Positions 1 to 9,301 of a stretch of DNA of 64,000 nt are shown piece after piece (the stretch's first letter is position 1; every line of letters starts with the position of its first letter). The DNA lies in contig NZ_RYYU01000001.1 in NCBI RefSeq assembly GCF_003977605.1, forward strand, positions 1,750,539-1,814,538, given 5' to 3'. The notes under the pieces were generated by a model. It ran no database searches, had not been told where the DNA came from, and saw only the letters and a program-made list of their open reading frames with translations. Source of the DNA: Prevotella koreensis. GTDB lineage: Bacteria > Bacteroidota > Bacteroidia > Bacteroidales > Bacteroidaceae. The position numbers were made by a program, and so were the translations under genes.

Positions 1-1887
1 AAGGAACTTGTTCCAGAATCGGGAATATATCAAGTGACCGGTGGCATGTTCCGTTCCGCCCACATAGAGATCAACATTCTGCCAGTATTCGTCGGCTTCC
101 TTGCCCACCAATGCGTTGTTGTTCTTGGGGTCCATATATCGCAGATAGTATGCGCTTGAACCGGCAAATCCGGGCATGGTGTTAAGTTCTAACGGGAACA
201 CGGTGGTGTTATCTACGAGAGTCTTTTCCACAACACTGTTTGTCTTGGTGTCCCATGCCCATAGTTTTGCGTGTCCCAATGGCGGCTGTCCGTCTTCGGT
301 GGGTTTATATTGGTCTATCTCCGGCAGTTCCAGTGGCAGACATTCCTCCGGTATCATGTATGGCATGTTGTCTTTATAATACACCGGGAACGGTTCGCCC
401 CAGTATCTCTGACGCGAGAAAATGGCATCACGCAGACGGAAGTTCACCTTTACGCGTCCCAATCCTTGTTCCGTAACATATTGCTTTGTCTTTTCAATCG
501 CATCCTTCACGGTGAGTCCGTTGAGCGAGAGTTTTTTCGATTCGGAGTTGCAAACGATTCCTTCCTTTGCATCGAAACTTTCTTCCGAAACGTCAGCACC
601 TTCGATAAGCGGAATAACCGGAAGTCCGAAATGGCGGGCGAAAGCATAGTCGCGTGAGTCGTGAGCAGGCACGGCCATAATCGCACCGGTACCGTAACCG
701 GCCAGCACATACTCCGAAATCCATATCGGCACAGGTTCGTCGGTGAGCGGATTTATGGCATACGAGCCGGAGAACACTCCCGTCACTTTCTTATCGGAGA
801 TGCGGTCGCGTTCGGTACGTTTCTTCACGTATGCCACATAATCTTCCACTTCCTTTCGTTGGTTGTCGGTGGTGAGCATGCTTACGAGGTCGCTCTCCGG
901 TGCCAGAACCATGAACGTAACGCCGAACATGGTATCTGCGCGGGTGGTGAAGATTGTGAAAGACTTATCAGAATCTTTCACCCGGAACTCCACTTCTGCT
1001 CCTTCGCTGCGCCCTATCCAGTTCTTCTGTGTCTCTTTCAGCGACTCTGTCCAATCTACGGTGTTGAGACCATCGAGCAAACGCTGTGCGTATGCCGACA
1101 CGCGCAGACACCATTGGCGCATCTTTTTCTGCACCACAGGATAACCACCGCGCACACTCACGCCGTCAACAACTTCATCGTTGGCGAGCACCGTGCCCAG
1201 TTCGGCACACCAGTTCACCATCGTTTCGCCGAGATAGGCAATGCGGTAGTTCATCAATGTTTCCTGTTGGCGTTTCTCGTCCCATGAGTTCCACTCTTTG
1301 GCGGTGAACGTAAGTTCTTCCGAGCATGCCACTCCGTAACGGTCGAGTCCGTCGGTACCATTCAGGCGAAAATATTCTGCGAGTTCGTCGATGCTCCTTG
1401 CTTTCGGTTTGTCCTCACCGTCGGTTGCCGAGAGAGAGCGGTTGCTGTAGAAAGAGCCGAACATCTTCATGAATGCCCACTGCGTCCACTTGTAGTAATT
1501 CGGCTCGCAGGTGCGCACCTCGCGCTCCCAATCGAAACAGAATCCCAACTTGTCGAGTTGTTCGCGATAGCGTTTGATGTTCGTTTCCGTTGTTTTTGCC
1601 GGATGTTGTCCGGTCTGTATGGCGTATTGCTCGGCCGGAAGTCCGTAGGCATCATACCCCATCGGGTTGAGTACGTTGAATCCTTCGAGTCGCTTGAAGC
1701 GTGCATAGATGTCGCTGGCTATATATCCTAAAGGGTGACCAACATGCAGTCCGGCCCCTGAAGGGTATGGGAACATATTGAGCACATATAGTTTTTTCTT
1801 CTTCTTATCCTCTGTAACGCGGTAGGTTTTTTGCTCCACCCAACGCGCCTGCCATTTCTTTTCAATGGCTCTGAAATCGTATTCCAT
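1..1887 (-). CDS. leuS: Leucyl-tRNA synthetase, 3' end cut by window edge
   Basis: Charges tRNA-Leu with leucine in the cytoplasm (class I synthetase). The frame is open from the ATG at 1887 to base 1, giving the first 629 residues of a protein normally about 900 or more. The class I HIGH motif is visible as HVGH at residues 48-51 inside '[12 protein letters not shown]'. The editing (CP1) region follows, with '[14 protein letters not shown]'. The KMSKS loop and anticodon-binding domain lie beyond the left edge. The start is supported by a promoter-like TATCTTTG 45 bases upstream and by the canonical N-terminus [12 protein letters not shown]. The gene is transcribed out of the window, away from the intergenic region on its right. 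Identity is clear; only the 3' part is missing. Confidence 0.97.
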   Translation of the reverse strand, partial: MEYDFRAIEKKWQARWVEQKTYRVTEDKKKKKLYVLNMFPYPSGAGLHVGHPLGYIASDIYARFKRLEGFNVLNPMGYDAYGLPAEQYAIQTGQHPAKTTETNIKRYREQLDKLGFCFDWEREVRTCEPNYYKWTQWAFMKMFGSFYSNRSLSATDGEDKPKARSIDELAEYFRLNGTDGLDRYGVACSEELTFTAKEWNSWDEKRQQETLMNYRIAYLGETMVNWCAELGTVLANDEVVDGVSVRGGYPVVQKKMRQWCLRVSAYAQRLLDGLNTVDWTESLKETQKNWIGRSEGAEVEFRVKDSDKSFTIFTTRADTMFGVTFMVLAPESDLVSMLTTDNQRKEVEDYVAYVKKRTERDRISDKKVTGVFSGSYAINPLTDEPVPIWISEYVLAGYGTGAIMAVPAHDSRDYAFARHFGLPVIPLIEGADVSEESFDAKEGIVCNSESKKLSLNGLTVKDAIEKTKQYVTEQGLGRVKVNFRLRDAIFSRQRYWGEPFPVYYKDNMPYMIPEECLPLELPEIDQYKPTEDGQPPLGHAKLWAWDTKTNSVVEKTLVDNTTVFPLELNTMPGFAGSSAYYLRYMDPKNNNALVGKEADEYWQNVDLYVGGTEHATGHLIYSRFWNKFL

Positions 1888-1932
1888 TATATTTCGTTAT
1901 GATTTTTCTATTGTTCTGAATGAATCTGCCTG

Positions 1933-1940
1933 CAAAGATA
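1933..1940 (-). promoter_or_regulatory. Promoter -7 box of leuS
   Basis: The minus strand reads TATCTTTG, matching the Bacteroidota -7 consensus TAnnTTTG, 45 bases before the leuS start codon. Confidence 0.7.
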
Positions 1941-2064
1941 CTGCAAATAAGGAAAAAAACAAAAGAAAATCATTCTTAATTTCAAGCATTCTGTAAACAA
2001 ATTCACATCATTATTACGCCCTGACGGCATCTTTTTTTTCTCCATTAGTTGGCTTATTGGAAAC

Positions 2065-2150
2065 CAATCTCGCCCAATTTGCTCTGCAATTTCGCCGAAA
2101 TTGGTCAGCAAATTCGCCCAAATTGCTTTGCAAATTCGGCCGTTTTGTTC
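2065..2150 (+). repeat. 22-bp periodic repeat array A (about 4 units)
   Basis: Units start at 2065, 2087, 2109 and 2131 (the last partial) with exact 22-base spacing. Each contains a version of AATTTCGCCCA followed by an A/T-rich stretch. Several units have a small dyad AATTT-N5-AAATT. The array lies about 125 bp upstream of the leuS promoter. Three related arrays occur elsewhere in the window (9131, 18898, 35097). Function is unknown; the helical spacing and position suggest a protein-binding array. Confidence 0.85.
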
Positions 2151-2259
2151 TACCGGTTGTTATATAATGCTTGCAAGTATGTTGTTATCTGAATGTAGAT
2201 TTTTAGTCTCTCATCTATACAAATAGGGAAAATCCCCTTATAGTATAGGAACTTCCCTA

Positions 2260-2456
2260 TTGCTACCGAACATAAAAATCACTATCTTTGCATCAAGAAA
2301 CAAAGATGGTTTAAGATTATTACGAAACTCGCAAATAAGAAAAACCGTATGGCACATTTAACTAAATGACGACTGATGAATGATTATGATTAGGTTAGAT
2401 TTCTCTTTTGATTAAGAAAGCGGTGTCGACAGCGGTTGGCACCGCATCGTTTTTTG
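2260..2456 (+). ncRNA. Candidate small RNA with its own promoter and terminator
   Basis: A good Bacteroidota promoter (TTG at 2260, 20-base spacer, TATCTTTG at 2283-2290) predicts a transcript start near 2297. About 160 bases later there is an intrinsic terminator: stem GCGGTGTC (2420-2427) with GGCACCGC (2438-2445, one T-G pair), then six T at 2450-2455. No frame longer than a few codons lies between; the longest is a six-residue ATG frame (MAHLTK). The downstream gene at 2533 has a separate promoter. A small RNA, or a leader with attenuator-like termination, is inferred. No known RNA family was recognised. Confidence 0.5.
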
Positions 2457-2488
2457 TACGGATATTTGGACTAATGCGATTTTTTTTA

Positions 2489-2496
2489 TAAATTTG
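2489..2496 (+). promoter_or_regulatory. Promoter -7 box of the TonB-like gene
   Basis: TAAATTTG lies 36 bases before the ATG at 2533. The rest of the 645-base gap 1888-2532 holds array A, the small-RNA unit, and an imperfect stem TAGGGAA/TTCCCTA at 2225-2259. Confidence 0.65.
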
Positions 2497-2532
2497 CGTT
2501 TGTAAAGTGCGATTGTTTAAAATAACAGAACG

Positions 2533-3174
2533 ATGAACAAAGGAAAAGGAATATGCAAGACGCTGAAGGATATACGCAAGCGGATAGCCGATGCGAACGA
2601 TATTAAGTATGAGCCGGAAGTGTGTAACTTTGAGGGCGACTGCGCCGGAACATGCCCCAAATGCGAAGAGGAAGTGAAGTATATCGAGCAACAACTCAGC
2701 ATCAGACGTATGCTCGGAAAGGCTGTTGTTGTGGCCGGACTTGGTGCCAGTCTGACTGCGTTGTCGTGCGGGTCGGGTCTTAATAAAGACAATCGTTTGA
2801 GCGGACTCGTGCCAAATCAAGAACCCGATTCGACATTTATGAAGGACATGGTTTTAGGTAAAGTGTCTGAAACGAAGCCTAAGTTTCCCGGAGGTTATGA
2901 AGCATTCATGAAGTATATATCTGAGAATGTCCGTATAGACAATTCTGTTTTGAATGAATTTAATGGGGAAGGAAAGGTTGTCGTGAGTTTTATTGTTGAG
3001 AAAGACGGCTCTCTTTCTGATATAAAGGTGGTGAAATCAGTATATCCTCCTATTGACAAGGCTGTTGTGGAAATGGTGAAAGGAATGCCGAAATGGATAC
3101 CGGGTACGCGTCTTGGAGAGAAGATTCGTTGTACATATAATTTGCCATACAAAATAAATTTACATGATGAGTGA
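2533..3174 (+). CDS. TonB C-terminal-domain (energy-transducer-like) membrane protein
   Basis: 213 residues. Residues 1-55 form a conserved cytoplasmic-looking segment with clustered cysteines (CNFEGDCAGTCPKC), a possible metal site. A hydrophobic segment follows at about 60-80, ending 'TALSCGSG'. The C-terminal 90 residues resemble the TonB_C fold: 'FPGGYEAFMKYISENV', 'GKVVVSFIVEKDGSL', then 'VEMVKGMPKWIPG'. Such proteins are annotated in Bacteroidales as TonB-family energy transducers, but it is shorter than true TonB and lacks a proline-rich spacer. It has its own promoter. Its last 11 bases overlap the next gene, so the two are probably translated together. The domain call is good; the receptor or process served is unknown. 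Confidence 0.75.
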   Translation: MNKGKGICKTLKDIRKRIADANDIKYEPEVCNFEGDCAGTCPKCEEEVKYIEQQLSIRRMLGKAVVVAGLGASLTALSCGSGLNKDNRLSGLVPNQEPDSTFMKDMVLGKVSETKPKFPGGYEAFMKYISENVRIDNSVLNEFNGEGKVVVSFIVEKDGSLSDIKVVKSVYPPIDKAVVEMVKGMPKWIPGTRLGEKIRCTYNLPYKINLHDE

Positions 3175-3796
3175 TGCTCAAGCACCTCTGATAGGCATCT
3201 GCCGCCATAGGCTCGGCATTGATGGTAAGGGTGTTGTGACGCTCGTGGCATTTCATGGGTGTACGCTTGCTTGTCGCTATTGTCTCAATGTGGAGTGTCT
3301 TCGTGCTGATGGTGTGTTCAAGAAGATCACACCCGAAGAACTGCTTAGTGAAGTGATGCAGGACAACCTCTATTTTCTTGCCTCCGGGGGTGGTGTCACT
3401 TTCGGCGGTGGTGAGCCGTGTCTGAGGAGCGTGTTCATAGAGAATTTCTGTCGTATTATGCCGAAGGAGTGGAACATAACGCTCGAAACCGCACTCAATG
3501 TGGAGCGACATGATATAGAAAGGTTGCTGCCATACATAGACCATTACTTCATCGACGTGAAGGATTTGAATGCCGAAATTTACGAGAGATACACCTCGCG
3601 CCCAATCGGTCGAATGCTCTCTAACCTGCAGTGGCTTCTGTCCCATGAAGGAATGGCGGAGAAAATAACCGTGCGCCTGCCTCATATCCCCGACTATAAT
3701 ACTCCTGAAGACATCGCCTGCAGCCGTGAACAACTTACAGAAATGGGTGTGAAAAACTTTGATGAGTTCTCTTATATCATTCCGAAAAGAGAATAA
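3164..3796 (+). CDS. Radical SAM protein, glycyl-radical-activase-like
   Basis: 210 residues. The cluster-binding motif CTLACRYC (CX3CX2C) follows 'LVAFHGC', and 'GGGVTFGGGEPCLR' gives the SAM-binding GGE-type motif. Length and layout resemble PflA/NrdG-type activases without extra ferredoxin domains. No glycyl-radical enzyme is adjacent. It overlaps the TonB-like gene by 11 bases (ATGATGAGTGA), with alternative starts at 3164 and 3167, which implies a joint function. The substrate cannot be read from the sequence. The radical SAM assignment is firm; the activase role is inference. Confidence 0.85.
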   Translation: MMSDAQAPLIGICRHRLGIDGKGVVTLVAFHGCTLACRYCLNVECLRADGVFKKITPEELLSEVMQDNLYFLASGGGVTFGGGEPCLRSVFIENFCRIMPKEWNITLETALNVERHDIERLLPYIDHYFIDVKDLNAEIYERYTSRPIGRMLSNLQWLLSHEGMAEKITVRLPHIPDYNTPEDIACSREQLTEMGVKNFDEFSYIIPKRE

Positions 3797-3813
3797 AAAT
3801 GATATAAATCTTT

Positions 3814-3843
3814 TTGTTATCCGCCTAATTTGTACTAACTTTG
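3814..3843 (+). promoter_or_regulatory. Promoter of the DUF6922-like gene
   Basis: TTG at 3814-3816, a 19-base spacer, then TAACTTTG at 3836-3843. It lies downstream of a longer in-frame ATG (3759), so the start at 3864 is preferred. Confidence 0.75.
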
Positions 3844-3863
3844 CAACCGAAAAGAATTTAATA

Positions 3864-4199
3864 ATGAGCAGCAAAGAGTGTATATCAAGATTGTCAAAGA
3901 TGCTATTCTGGGATATGGATATGGAACAGGCTGATATGGATAAGTATCCGCGTCATATCATTCAGCGTGTCTTGGAATATGGTACACTTGAGGATTGGAG
4001 GATAATACATTCTTATTATGGTCTTGATAAGATTGTCGAAGAATGTAAACAGATGAGAACTCTTGACCCTATATGTCTCGCTTTCATTTGTGCTAAGTCA
4101 AATACTAAGGAGGAAGAATACAGATGTTATCATACGAGACAGTCGTTCCCGACACTTTGGAACACTGAAAAACGTATCAATTATATATTATCGGAGTAA
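3864..4199 (+). CDS. DUF6922-like small protein, possible orphan AbiE-type antitoxin
   Basis: 111 residues from the ATG at 3864, chosen because the promoter ends 20 bases upstream. Recognisable family features are 'LFWDMD', 'HIIQRVLEYGTLEDWRII', 'YYGLDKIVEEC' and the C-terminal 'YRCYHTRQSFPTLWN'. Proteins of this appearance (DUF6922, as I recall the family) often sit directly before nucleotidyltransferase AbiEii-type toxins in Bacteroidota. Here the next gene is ychF with its own promoter, so any toxin partner is missing. It could be a solitary antitoxin or a regulator recruited elsewhere. The family is fairly likely; function is unproven. Confidence 0.6.
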   Translation: MSSKECISRLSKMLFWDMDMEQADMDKYPRHIIQRVLEYGTLEDWRIIHSYYGLDKIVEECKQMRTLDPICLAFICAKSNTKEEEYRCYHTRQSFPTLWNTEKRINYILSE

Positions 4200-4252
4200 C
4201 CGTTGTTGTTCTTTTTATTCCGATACATAGCCAATATTCTAAATAAATTGCG

Positions 4253-4260
4253 TAAATTTG
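4253..4260 (+). promoter_or_regulatory. Promoter -7 box of ychF-lgt
   Basis: TAAATTTG, 41 bases before the ychF ATG. Confidence 0.65.
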
Positions 4261-4301
4261 CACGCAGTTAAGAAATAGACAAAAAACAGAAAGATAATAA
4301 G

Positions 4302-5405
4302 ATGGCATTGAAATGTGGTATTGTAGGACTGCCTAATGTGGGCAAGTCAACGCTTTTTAACTGTCTGTCGAGTGCGAAGGCACAGGCGGCAAACTTCCCC
4401 TTTTGCACAATAGAACCTAACGTGGGTGTGATAACAGTGCCCGACGAGCGGCTTACACGCCTCGCGGAGATTGTTAACCCGGGGCGTATAGTGCCTGCCA
4501 CGTGTGAGATTGTGGATATAGCAGGACTCGTGAAAGGAGCATCTAAAGGTGAAGGACTGGGAAATAAGTTCCTCGGAAATATCCGTGAGACCGACGCTAT
4601 AATACATGTGCTGCGATGCTTCAATGATGATAATATCGTGAGAGAGGGCGGAGCGGCAGTGAATCCGGTGCAAGACAAGGAGATAATAGATACCGAACTG
4701 CAACTGAAAGACCTCGAAACAATAGAGGGACAACTGGCAAAGACACAGAAAACAGCCGCCGCAGGCAATAAGGATGCAAAGGTGTTGATGACCGTTCTTC
4801 TGGCTTATAAGGAGGTGTTGGAGCAGGGTAAGAACGCCCGCACGGTGACTTTCGACAGCAAGGAGGAACAAAAAGCGGCGCACGACCTGTTCTTGCTCAC
4901 CGCAAAACCGGTGCTCTACGTATGCAATGTTGATGAGGCTTCGGCCAAGGAAGGCAACGAATACAGTAAGAAGGTGGAGGAAATAGCGCGTCAGGAAGAT
5001 GCCGAGGCGATGGTGATTGCGGCGAAGACCGAGGAAGACATTGCTTCGTTGGAGACCTACGAGGACAAACAGATGTTCCTTGAAGAACTGGGACTGACGG
5101 AGAGTGGTGTCAATCGACTCATCAAGAAAGCGTATGCCCTGCTGAATCTTGAAACATTCATAACCGCAGGAGAAATGGAAGTGAAGGCATGGACATACCA
5201 TAAGGGATGGAAAGCACCGCAGTGTGCCGGAGTGATACACACCGACTTCGAGAAGGGTTTCATTCGTGCAGAGGTGATAAAGTATGACGACTATATCAAA
5301 TATGGCTCTGAATCGGCGGTGCGTGAGGCCGGAAAAATGGGAATAGAAGGAAAAGAATATGTGGTGCAGGACGGTGATATAATGCACTTCAGATTTAATG
5401 TATAA
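4302..5405 (+). CDS. ychF: Ribosome-associated P-loop ATPase YchF (Obg family)
   Basis: 367 residues, full length for the family. The P-loop GLPNVGKST is at residues 7-15, 'DIAGLVKGAS' is the G3 region, and a TGS-like domain forms the end ('ITAGEMEVKAWTYHKGWKAP', 'FEKGFIRAEVI', 'GKEYVVQDGDIMHFRFNV'). YchF hydrolyses ATP rather than GTP and binds ribosomes; it is linked to stress and translation control. It probably forms a two-gene operon with lgt, which begins six bases after its stop. Assignment is secure. Confidence 0.97.
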   Translation: MALKCGIVGLPNVGKSTLFNCLSSAKAQAANFPFCTIEPNVGVITVPDERLTRLAEIVNPGRIVPATCEIVDIAGLVKGASKGEGLGNKFLGNIRETDAIIHVLRCFNDDNIVREGGAAVNPVQDKEIIDTELQLKDLETIEGQLAKTQKTAAAGNKDAKVLMTVLLAYKEVLEQGKNARTVTFDSKEEQKAAHDLFLLTAKPVLYVCNVDEASAKEGNEYSKKVEEIARQEDAEAMVIAAKTEEDIASLETYEDKQMFLEELGLTESGVNRLIKKAYALLNLETFITAGEMEVKAWTYHKGWKAPQCAGVIHTDFEKGFIRAEVIKYDDYIKYGSESAVREAGKMGIEGKEYVVQDGDIMHFRFNV

Positions 5406-5411
5406 AGACTT

Positions 5412-6260
5412 ATGACAGATATTTTAGGTTACATAACATGGAATCCCGATTCCGAGATTTTCCGTATCGGAGGCTTGGCGGTGCGCTGGTATTCTATGTG
5501 TTGGCTCGTGGGAGTGGCTCTTGCATACTTCCTCGTGAAGAAACTGTATAAGGAACAGAAGGTGAAAGAAGGACTCTTCGACCCGCTTCTCATATATTGT
5601 TTCTTCGGAATATTGATTGGTGCGCGACTCGGCCATTGCCTTTTCTACGAGCGGGAATATTGGCTTAGTTCGCCGGAACACGTATTAGAGATTTTCGTAC
5701 CTATCCGATTTATGGCCGATGGCAGTTGGAAATACATAGGATATGAGGGACTTGCAAGTCACGGAGGCACCATAGGACTGACCTTGGCGCTTTTCATTTA
5801 CTGGCTCAGAGTGCGCAAAGAAGGTCTTGGTATATGGCAGATACTTGACAACATTGCCATAGTAACGCCCATCACTGCGTGCTTCATACGACTCGGAAAT
5901 CTTGTAAATTCAGAGATAATAGGCAAGGTGACAGACGTGCCTTGGGCATTTATTTTCGAGCGTGTTGATATGAGTCCGCGCCACCCGGGACAACTCTACG
6001 AGGCCATAGCATACGCCTTGTTCTTCCCCATCGGCTGGTATTTCTATCGCAAATATCCCGGACGTGTGGGCACCGGGTTCTTCTTCGGACTGTGCCTGAC
6101 GCTGATCTTCACTTTCCGTTTCTTTGTTGAATACACCAAAGACATACAAGTGGCGAAAGAAGCGACCATGACCCTTAACCTCGGACAGCAACTGAGCATA
6201 CCGTTCGTGATAATCGGTATCTTCTGTATCTGGCGCAGTTTCAAGGTAGTAAAGAACTGA
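5412..6260 (+). CDS. lgt: Prolipoprotein diacylglyceryl transferase
   Basis: 282 residues with about seven membrane segments. It transfers diacylglycerol from phosphatidylglycerol to the lipobox cysteine of prolipoproteins, the first step of lipoprotein maturation in the inner membrane. Hallmarks are 'VRWYSMCWLVG', the membrane motif 'GARLGHCLFYE', and the signature region 'GLASHGGTIGL...RLGNLVNSEIIGK', followed by 'HPGQLYEA'. It is six bases downstream of ychF and shares its transcript. A strong hairpin follows its stop. Confidence 0.97.
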   Translation: MTDILGYITWNPDSEIFRIGGLAVRWYSMCWLVGVALAYFLVKKLYKEQKVKEGLFDPLLIYCFFGILIGARLGHCLFYEREYWLSSPEHVLEIFVPIRFMADGSWKYIGYEGLASHGGTIGLTLALFIYWLRVRKEGLGIWQILDNIAIVTPITACFIRLGNLVNSEIIGKVTDVPWAFIFERVDMSPRHPGQLYEAIAYALFFPIGWYFYRKYPGRVGTGFFFGLCLTLIFTFRFFVEYTKDIQVAKEATMTLNLGQQLSIPFVIIGIFCIWRSFKVVKN

Positions 6261-6276
6261 AATGAATTTAAAAATA

Positions 6277-6322
6277 AAGAACACGGATAATGCCGGCATG
6301 ACATTATCCGTGTTCTTTTTAT
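6277..6322. terminator. Bidirectional terminator between lgt and mutS
   Basis: Perfect 16-base arms at 6277-6292 and 6302-6317 around a 9-base loop, followed by TTTTT on the plus side and A-rich sequence (T-rich on the minus strand) on the other. It serves the converging lgt and mutS. Confidence 0.85.
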
Positions 6323-6343
6323 TATAAGCGGCCGGTAAAGCCC

Positions 6344-8971
6344 TTATTTGCCTTTCACAATCTTCTTTATCTCGTTGAGTTTATTCAGTGCTTCGAGTGG
6401 TGTGAGGTTGTTTACATCGATGTTGAGAATTTCGTCGCGCACCTGCGAAAGCACCGGGTCGTCGAGTTGGAAGAACGAAAGTTGGAAACCGTCGCGGCTT
6501 TTGTTGAGTTGTTCTGCCGACGGTTTGCCTACCGTCCCTACCCCACTGTTGTCATTCTCCAACTGTTTCAGTATGCTGTTGGCACGCTTCACGATGCTCT
6601 TAGGCATTCCGGCAATCTGCGCCACATGAATACCGAAAGAGTGTTCAGAGCCTCCACGCTGCAGTTTACGCATGAAAATAACTTTGTTGTCAACCTCTTT
6701 CACCGACACGTTGTAATTCTTTATCCTACTGAAGTTCTTCTCCATTTCGTTCAGTTCGTGATAATGGGTGGCGAAGAGTGTGCGTGCCTGTGCTTTCTTA
6801 TGTTCGTGCAGGTATTCCACTATGGCCCACGCGATGCTGATACCGTCGTAGGTTGACGTGCCGCGTCCCAGTTCATCGAATAGCACAAGCGAGCGTGGGG
6901 TGACGTTATTTAGTATGTTTGAGGCCTCCGTCATCTCCACCATGAATGTAGATTCGCCGAGAGATATATTATCAGACGCACCCACTCTGGTGAATATTTT
7001 GTCCACCATACCGATGCGGGCACTCTCTGCCGGCACGAAACAACCTATCTGAGCCATCAGCACTATGAGTGCGGTCTGGCGCAGCAAGGCAGACTTTCCG
7101 GCCATGTTGGGACCTGTTATTATTATTATCTGCTGCTTCTCGGTGTCGAGAAAGATGTCGTTCGGCACGTATGTTTCGCCTAAAGGCAGTTGCGTCTCTA
7201 TTACGGCATGTCGCCCCTGACTTATCTCCAGCACGTCGCTTTGGTCGATTACCGGTCGCACGTAGCGATGCTCCTCGGCGGCCTTTGCGAACGACAGAAG
7301 GCAGTCGAGACGCGCTATGAGGTTGGCATTTATCTGTATCGCGGGTATGTCTTCCTGCATCGAAGCCACCAATTCACCGAATATCCGTGCCTCAAGTGAC
7401 AGTATCTTGTCTTCTGCCCCAAGTATTTTTTCCTCATACTCTTTGAGTTCCTGAGTGATGTATCGCTCTGCTTGGGCGAGTGTCTGCTTGCGTACCCAAC
7501 TCTGCGGAACTTTGTCTTTGTATGTGTTTCTTACCTCAAGATAATATCCGAAGACGTTGTTATAGCCTATCTTCAGCGACGAAATGCCGGTCTCTTGGGT
7601 CTCTCGCTCCTGTATTTTCAGCAGATAGTCTTTTCCGCTGTAAGCTATTTTGCGCAGTTCGTCGAGTTCGCTGTTCACACCGTTTCTCACCACTCCGCCT
7701 TTGTTTATCATTTGCGGAGGGTCGTTTTCTATTTCGCGCCCTATGCGGTCGCGCAATTCTTCGCACAGGTTGAGTTGTTCCCCTACCCTTCTTAGAGCCT
7801 CGTTCTCCGCCTGCATGCACGCAGCCTTCACCGGTTGCAGTGCTTGCAGAGCCACTTTCAGTTGCACCACCTCGCGCGGAGTGACACGCCCTGCGGCCAC
7901 CTTTGATATGATGCGTTCGAGGTCGCCAACGCTATGGAACTTCTCATCTACGAGCATGCGGAATTCCGGTTGGCGGAAGAAATATTCCACTATGTCTAAT
8001 CGTTCGTTGATGGCACGTTCCTCTTTCAGTGGGAACACTGTCCATCGCTTCAGCAGTCGTGCCCCCATCGGCGACACGGTGCGGTCGATAACGTCCATCA
8101 GACTTGCTCCGTCATCCTGCATCGGATGCAGCAGTTCGAGCGAACGTATGGTAAATTTGTCGAGCCTTACATACCTCTCTTCGTCAATGCGTGCCAAAGA
8201 TGTTACATGACCAATCTGCGTGTGCTGTGTCATCTCAAGGTATTGCAGTATCGCTCCGCTTGCCGTGATACCGTTGTGCATATTGTCCACGCCGAAGCCT
8301 TTCAGGTTTTTCACCTCGAAGTGGCGCAGCAGTTTCTGTCGTGCGGTCTGTTCTGTGAACACCCAGTCTTCCATTTCAAAAGTGAAAAACTTAGAACCGA
8401 AAGCACGTTCGAAATCATTCTTGCGCCCACGTTCATACAGAACCTCTTTCGGTTGGAAGTTTCCGAGCAATTTCTCTACATAGTCCGGTGTTCCCTCTCC
8501 GGTGAGAAATTCTCCCGTAGAGATGTCGAGGAATGCTACACCGCAACTGCCTTTGCCGAAATGTACCGATGCAAGGAAGTTGTTTTCCTTGTAATTCAGC
8601 ACGTTATCGCTCATTGCCACGCCCGGCGTGACGAGTTCTGTAATGCCTCGCTTGACAAGTTTCTTTGTGAGTTTCGGGTCTTCCAGTTGGTCGCAAATGG
8701 CCACTCTCCTACCCGCTCTGATAAGTTTCGGCAGATAGGTGTCAAGTGCATGGTGCGGAAATCCTGCCATTTCGATGGGTGGTTTTTCGCTTGCACCGTT
8801 GTTGCGTCTGGTGAGTGTGATGCCAAGAATCTTGCTTGATGCTATGGCATCATCGCAGTATGTCTCGTAGAAATCGCCGCATCGGAACAGTAGTAGTGCG
8901 TCAGGATGCTTCGCTTTGAACGAGAAGAACTGCTTCATCATCGGTGTCAACTCTTCCTTTTTGGTAGCCAT
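6344..8971 (-). CDS. mutS: DNA mismatch repair protein MutS
   Basis: 875 residues from the ATG at 8971. A longer in-frame ATG at 9025 lies upstream of the promoter box and is rejected. Mismatch recognition uses the Phe-x-Glu motif, seen in 'CGDFYETY' near residue 40. The ATPase domain shows Walker A 'GPNMAGKS', Walker B '[10 protein letters not shown]' and the downstream 'FATHYHEL'. MutS binds mispaired bases as a dimer and recruits MutL. The gene is monocistronic, with a terminator shared with lgt and a 22-bp repeat array upstream. Confidence 0.97.
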   Translation of the reverse strand: MATKKEELTPMMKQFFSFKAKHPDALLLFRCGDFYETYCDDAIASSKILGITLTRRNNGASEKPPIEMAGFPHHALDTYLPKLIRAGRRVAICDQLEDPKLTKKLVKRGITELVTPGVAMSDNVLNYKENNFLASVHFGKGSCGVAFLDISTGEFLTGEGTPDYVEKLLGNFQPKEVLYERGRKNDFERAFGSKFFTFEMEDWVFTEQTARQKLLRHFEVKNLKGFGVDNMHNGITASGAILQYLEMTQHTQIGHVTSLARIDEERYVRLDKFTIRSLELLHPMQDDGASLMDVIDRTVSPMGARLLKRWTVFPLKEERAINERLDIVEYFFRQPEFRMLVDEKFHSVGDLERIISKVAAGRVTPREVVQLKVALQALQPVKAACMQAENEALRRVGEQLNLCEELRDRIGREIENDPPQMINKGGVVRNGVNSELDELRKIAYSGKDYLLKIQERETQETGISSLKIGYNNVFGYYLEVRNTYKDKVPQSWVRKQTLAQAERYITQELKEYEEKILGAEDKILSLEARIFGELVASMQEDIPAIQINANLIARLDCLLSFAKAAEEHRYVRPVIDQSDVLEISQGRHAVIETQLPLGETYVPNDIFLDTEKQQIIIITGPNMAGKSALLRQTALIVLMAQIGCFVPAESARIGMVDKIFTRVGASDNISLGESTFMVEMTEASNILNNVTPRSLVLFDELGRGTSTYDGISIAWAIVEYLHEHKKAQARTLFATHYHELNEMEKNFSRIKNYNVSVKEVDNKVIFMRKLQRGGSEHSFGIHVAQIAGMPKSIVKRANSILKQLENDNSGVGTVGKPSAEQLNKSRDGFQLSFFQLDDPVLSQVRDEILNIDVNNLTPLEALNKLNEIKKIVKGK

Positions 8972-8994
8972 TGTCTTTGCTTTTTTGTAACATG

Positions 8995-9002
8995 CAAAGA
9001 TA
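8995..9002 (-). promoter_or_regulatory. Promoter -7 box of mutS
   Basis: The minus strand reads TATCTTTG, 23 bases before the ATG at 8971. This decides the start. The gap 8972-9301 otherwise contains repeat array B. Confidence 0.75.
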
Positions 9003-9130
9003 CTTTTTTCCTTTGAGAATGCCAAAAGATAAGTCGTTTTTTCATTCCGGACGGTTTTCGTTTTCCGTTTTTTCTCTTTATGCGCTATGTTTTTTATTTG
9101 TCTTTATTGCATTTTGTGATGATGTGGAGA

Positions 9131-9214
9131 GCAAAACAGGCGAAATTGGAAAGTAAATTGGGCGATTTTGCTCTGCAATTTGGGCGAAATTGGTGAACAA
9201 ATTGGGCGAAATTA
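9131..9214 (-). repeat. 22-bp periodic repeat array B (about 4 units)
   Basis: Reverse orientation relative to array A. Units span 9193-9214, 9171-9192, 9149-9170 and the incomplete 9131-9148. The core is AATTTCGCCCA. It sits about 130 bp upstream of the mutS promoter and downstream of the beta-propeller gene. Confidence 0.85.
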
Positions 9215-9301
9215 CTCTCTACGATGTTGCGATGTGTGTGCGGAAAGTGTGCCTTTGCGTGGATAGGGGAGAGTTGCGTGTGGGCGGAATGTTGGCGGAT
9301 G

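Noticed and set aside
2065..2150. CRISPR array
   Set aside because: Unit and spacing are a constant 22 bases with no variable spacers, and no cas genes are present.
4347..5387. Long open frame antisense to ychF
   Set aside because: The plus strand encodes a complete, motif-bearing YchF; the antisense frame has no promoter, signal or family resemblance.
8972..9025. N-terminal extension of MutS to 9025
   Set aside because: The promoter box TATCTTTG (9002-8995) lies inside it and the conserved protein begins at 8971.
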